Of a stretch of DNA of 7,174 nucleotides, positions 5,393 to 7,174 are shown in pieces. Position numbers and translations under genes: made by a program. How positions within the stretch are numbered: the first letter of the stretch is position 1; each line of letters begins with the position of its first letter. The stretch comes from an uncultured Alphaproteobacteria bacterium. Lineage in GTDB: Bacteria; Pseudomonadota; Alphaproteobacteria; UBA2136; UBA6156. The stretch covers positions 1-7,174 of the forward strand of contig CALFWJ010000086.1 in assembly GCA_937928525.1 (NCBI GenBank). The letters run 5' to 3'. The notes beneath the pieces were generated by a model. The model saw only the letters and a list, made by a program, of their open reading frames with translations, did not search any database and had not been told where the DNA came from.

Positions 5393-5965
5393 ATGGCAAA
5401 AGCAAACACTTCAACTCAACCTCGCATGAAGGAGTTGTACCTTAGTACAATTAAAGCCAGCATGATGAAGGACTTTAGTTACAAAAACGTAATGCAAACC
5501 CCCAAGCTCGAGAAAATCGTGCTTAACATGGGTGTTGGTGAGGCCGCACTTGATAAAAAAGTGATGGAATCAGCCGTTAACGACATGACGCTTATCGCAG
5601 GTCAAAAACCTGTTATTACTAAAGCGCGTAAATCTATTGCAGGTTTCAAGATTCGTGACGGTATGCCAGTAGGCTGCAAAGTAACTCTTCGCGGCACGCA
5701 AATGTACGAATTCCTAGACCGCTTGGTAACAATTGCACTGCCACGTGTACGTGACTTTGACGGTATCCCTAACAAGTCCTTCGACGGGCAGGGGAACTAC
5801 AGCATGGGTATTAAAGAGCAAATTATTTTCCCAGAAATTGACTTTGATAAAACAGATAAAATCCGCGGTATGGACATTATCTTCAGCACCAACGCTAAAT
5901 CAGACGAAGAAGCAAAAGCCCTGTTAGCCGGCTTTGGCATGCCCTTCCGTCGTAAGATTCAATAG
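5393..5965 (+). CDS. rplE: 50S ribosomal protein L5 (uL5)
   Basis: L5 binds 5S rRNA in the central protuberance, contacts P-site tRNA and forms a bridge to S13. The 190 residues are close to the family length (179 in E. coli), with extra residues mainly at the start. TPKLEKIVLNMGVGEA, GQKPVITKARKSIAGFKIR, MPVGCKVTLRG, ALPRVRDFDG, KSFDGQGNYSMGIKEQIIFPEI and the ending FGMPFRRKIQ are standard blocks. The gene starts two bases after rplX. A perfect six-pair hairpin sits 43-58 bases into the coding sequence, near where S8 represses the spc mRNA in E. coli; any link is speculation. The stop is TAG and forms the next Shine-Dalgarno. Confidence 0.98.
   Translation: MAKANTSTQPRMKELYLSTIKASMMKDFSYKNVMQTPKLEKIVLNMGVGEAALDKKVMESAVNDMTLIAGQKPVITKARKSIAGFKIRDGMPVGCKVTLRGTQMYEFLDRLVTIALPRVRDFDGIPNKSFDGQGNYSMGIKEQIIFPEIDFDKTDKIRGMDIIFSTNAKSDEEAKALLAGFGMPFRRKIQ
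5433..5452 (+). promoter_or_regulatory. Small hairpin near the 5' end of rplE, possible mRNA element
   Basis: TTGTAC at 5435-5440 and GTACAA at 5445-5450 are perfect inverted repeats around the loop CTTA. A G-T pair and an A-T pair extend the stem to eight pairs. The stretch codes for Glu-Leu-Tyr-Leu-Ser-Thr-Ile in a weakly conserved part of L5. It may be chance; a regulatory role is only a possibility suggested by its position. Confidence 0.3.
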
Positions 5966-5968
5966 GAG
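5963..5968 (+). promoter_or_regulatory. Shine-Dalgarno of rpsN fused to the rplE stop codon
   Basis: TAGGAG includes the rplE stop TAG and is nine bases before the rpsN ATG at 5978. Confidence 0.8.
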
Positions 5969-5977
5969 AATAGACAT

Positions 5978-6283
5978 ATGGCAAAAGTAAGTATGATTAA
6001 CCGCGAAGACCGCCGGATTCACGCTGTAAAACGCGACGAACCTAAACGTGAAGCTCTCCGCGCAATCCTAAAAGATGTAGATGCATCTTACGAAGATAAA
6101 ATTGCTGCCCGCGACAAGCTGAACAAGCTTCCCCGTGATGGCTCTTACACACGTGTAATGAACCGTTGTAGCTTTACAGGTCGCCCACGCGGCTACCACC
6201 GTAAGTTTGGTGTATCACGTAACGTATTGCGTGAAATGGCTGCTAAAGGAATGCTTCCGGGCGTTCGTAAAGCATCTTGGTAA
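5978..6283 (+). CDS. rpsN: 30S ribosomal protein S14 (uS14), long form without zinc ribbon
   Basis: S14 is a late-assembling protein of the 30S head beside S3 and S10. The 101-residue length and the single cysteine (NRCSFTGRPRGYHRKFG) mark it as the zinc-independent long form, as in E. coli and most proteobacteria, rather than the short form with a CxxC pair. The conserved start MAKVSMINRE, the KLPRDGS linker, and the ending LREMAAKGMLPGVRKASW fit the family well. Its position between L5 and S8 is the standard spc order. Confidence 0.97.
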   Translation: MAKVSMINREDRRIHAVKRDEPKREALRAILKDVDASYEDKIAARDKLNKLPRDGSYTRVMNRCSFTGRPRGYHRKFGVSRNVLREMAAKGMLPGVRKASW

Positions 6284-6308
6284 GCGAGAAAAAAGAAAGT
6301 TTAATATT

Positions 6309-6707
6309 ATGACAATGACAGATCCGATCTCAGATATGCTCACTCGTTTGCGTAACGGCCAAATGGCTGGCAAGAAAACGGTTGAAATGCCTGCATCACG
6401 CTTGAAAAAAGCGATTTTGGATGTACTCCTCAACGAAGGTTTCATTCAAAGCGTTAATAAAGCAATCAGCAACGATGGCCACCCCATTTTAAACGTGGCC
6501 CTTAAATACCAACAGGGTAAAGGTGTAATGACCTCACTCAAGCGTGTTAGCAAGCCTGGTTTACGCCAGTACTCAGCTGCGCAAGAAATCCCGATGGTTG
6601 CAAACGGTTTGGGAGTTAGTATTGTGTCGACCTCTAAAGGCATCATGACTGATACAGCAGCTCGTCAACAGAACATCGGTGGCGAAGTACTTTGCCAAGT
6701 TCTGTAA
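6309..6707 (+). CDS. rpsH: 30S ribosomal protein S8 (uS8)
   Basis: S8 binds helix 21 of 16S rRNA early in assembly and, in E. coli, represses the spc operon by binding its mRNA. The frame is open further upstream, but the start is taken as the ATG at 6309, giving 132 residues beginning MTMTDPISDMLTRLRNG, which matches the family; the ATG at 6315 is a close alternative. The N-terminal domain has PASRLKKAILDVLLNEGFI; the C-terminal domain has the signature LGVSIVSTSKGIMTD and GGEVLCQVL. No clear Shine-Dalgarno lies in the 25-base gap before it; only AGAAAG-like purine runs are present. Identification is firm, the exact start slightly less so. Confidence 0.96.
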   Translation: MTMTDPISDMLTRLRNGQMAGKKTVEMPASRLKKAILDVLLNEGFIQSVNKAISNDGHPILNVALKYQQGKGVMTSLKRVSKPGLRQYSAAQEIPMVANGLGVSIVSTSKGIMTDTAARQQNIGGEVLCQVL

Positions 6708-6744
6708 AGACTTAAATAAATAACTTAAAGTAGAAAGATAAGCT
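6708..6744 (+). other. rpsH-rplF intergenic gap with short direct repeat
   Basis: This 37-base gap is the longest in the window and is strongly A+T-rich. ACTTAAA occurs twice (6710-6716 and 6723-6729), 13 bases apart. There is no hairpin followed by T residues, and no good promoter. A purine run, TAGAAAGATAAG at 6731-6742, could serve as a weak ribosome binding site for rplF. Confidence 0.5.
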
Positions 6745-7174
6745 ATGTCACGCGTTGGTAAAGCACCTGTCAGCATCCCTGCTGGCGTAGAAGTGACCCT
6801 GAACGGGCGCGACCTTGCTGTTAAAGGCAGTAAAGGTACGCTTAACTTCATGGTTCCTCATGAAATTGATACAAATATCGAAGGCAGCGAAGTTACATTC
6901 GCCCCTAAAAAAGAAGGCCGCCAATTTGCTGCTAAGTGGGGACTTGTCCGCGCTATGACTGCAAACATGGTTAAAGGCGTCACCGATGGTTACGAAATTA
7001 AGCTTAAGCTTATTGGAGTAGGGTATCGCGCCAACATGGCCGGCCCTAAGCTTAACGTCGCTGTAGGCTATAGCCACCCTGTGCTTATGGATGTACCAGC
7101 AGGTATTACTGTTGCCACACCAGAACCAACCGAGATTGTGGTTTCAGGCATCGATAAACAAGCTGTTGGCCAAT
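6745..7174 (+). CDS. rplF: 50S ribosomal protein L6 (uL6), 3'-truncated by window edge
   Basis: The first 143 residues of L6, which binds domain VI of 23S rRNA near the sarcin-ricin loop and the factor-binding site. It starts MSRVGKAPVSIPAGVEV, has VKGSKGTL (the usual VKGPKG), then GLVRAMTANMVKGVTDGYEIKLKLIGVGYRA at the end of the first repeat and start of the second, VGYSHPV, and the second-domain signature TEIVVSGIDKQAVGQ where the window ends. E. coli L6 has 177 residues, so about 35 should be missing. The frame has no stop up to base 7174. The upstream site is weak, but the ATG at 6745 matches the invariant N-terminus. Confidence 0.97.
   Translation, partial: MSRVGKAPVSIPAGVEVTLNGRDLAVKGSKGTLNFMVPHEIDTNIEGSEVTFAPKKEGRQFAAKWGLVRAMTANMVKGVTDGYEIKLKLIGVGYRANMAGPKLNVAVGYSHPVLMDVPAGITVATPEPTEIVVSGIDKQAVGQ

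Noticed and set aside
6207..6308. Upstream in-frame extension of S8 overlapping rpsN
   Set aside because: It is the shadow of the S14 coding frame; S8 proteins start at the MTDPI region, which matches the ATG at 6309.
6692..6718. Possible promoter (TTGCCA and TAAATA) ahead of rplF
   Set aside because: The spacing is about 15 bases, the -35 part lies in conserved S8 codons, and the A+T-rich gap makes such matches likely by chance.
6998..7012. Tandem TTAAGC units in rplF
   Set aside because: They encode the conserved Ile-Lys-Leu-Lys-Leu strand of L6, so the repeat follows from the protein.
2..7174. Absence of TGA stops suggesting reassigned UGA
   Set aside because: Fifteen stops are too few, TAA preference is normal in highly expressed genes, and all tryptophans checked use TGG with no in-frame TGA.

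Overview
The window is an unbroken stretch of the S10-spc ribosomal protein cluster. It holds sixteen genes, all on the + strand, in the order rplC(partial)-rplD-rplW-rplB-rpsS-rplV-rpsC-rplP-rpmC-rpsQ-rplN-rplX-rplE-rpsN-rpsH-rplF(partial). L3 is cut by the left edge and L6 by the right edge. There are no RNA genes, mobile elements, CRISPR arrays, terminators or convincing promoters. The longest gap between genes is 37 bases, between rpsH and rplF.

The proteins point to an alphaproteobacterium. The signs are family-typical wording in L3 (an NFGGMRATHG block and a GSTGQNQDPG block), L16 (HKGRIHG near the start), L22 (an ESAIANAENNHDL block), L2 (ending MIIRTRHAKRK), L14 and a long S14 without zinc cysteines. 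The base composition is moderate, in the mid-40s % G+C in the few lines I counted. Several normally conserved positions are changed, which suggests a divergent or poorly sampled lineage. I cannot name the order from sequence alone.

Layout: bases 1-4641 are the S10 part (L3, L4, L23, L2, S19, L22, S3, L16, L29, S17). Bases 4648-7174 are the spc part (L14, L24, L5, S14, S8, start of L6). Only six bases separate S17 from L14, so the two operons that E. coli transcribes separately appear to be one transcription unit here. All starts are ATG. Twelve of the fifteen visible stops are TAA, three are TAG and none is TGA. Three gene pairs overlap by one base (TAATG), and in four others the stop codon is the first part of the next Shine-Dalgarno, a layout that fits tight translational coupling.

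Together the products are core proteins of both ribosomal subunits: peptidyl-transferase-proximal and exit-tunnel proteins (L2, L3, L4, L16, L22, L23, L24, L29), the L14/L5/L6 group, and the small-subunit proteins S3, S8, S14, S17 and S19. I see no undescribed system. The points worth a second look are small: similar lysine/alanine-rich C-terminal tails on both exit-tunnel proteins L4 and L22, unusual substitutions in L4, L22 and L14, and a perfect hairpin just inside rplE.
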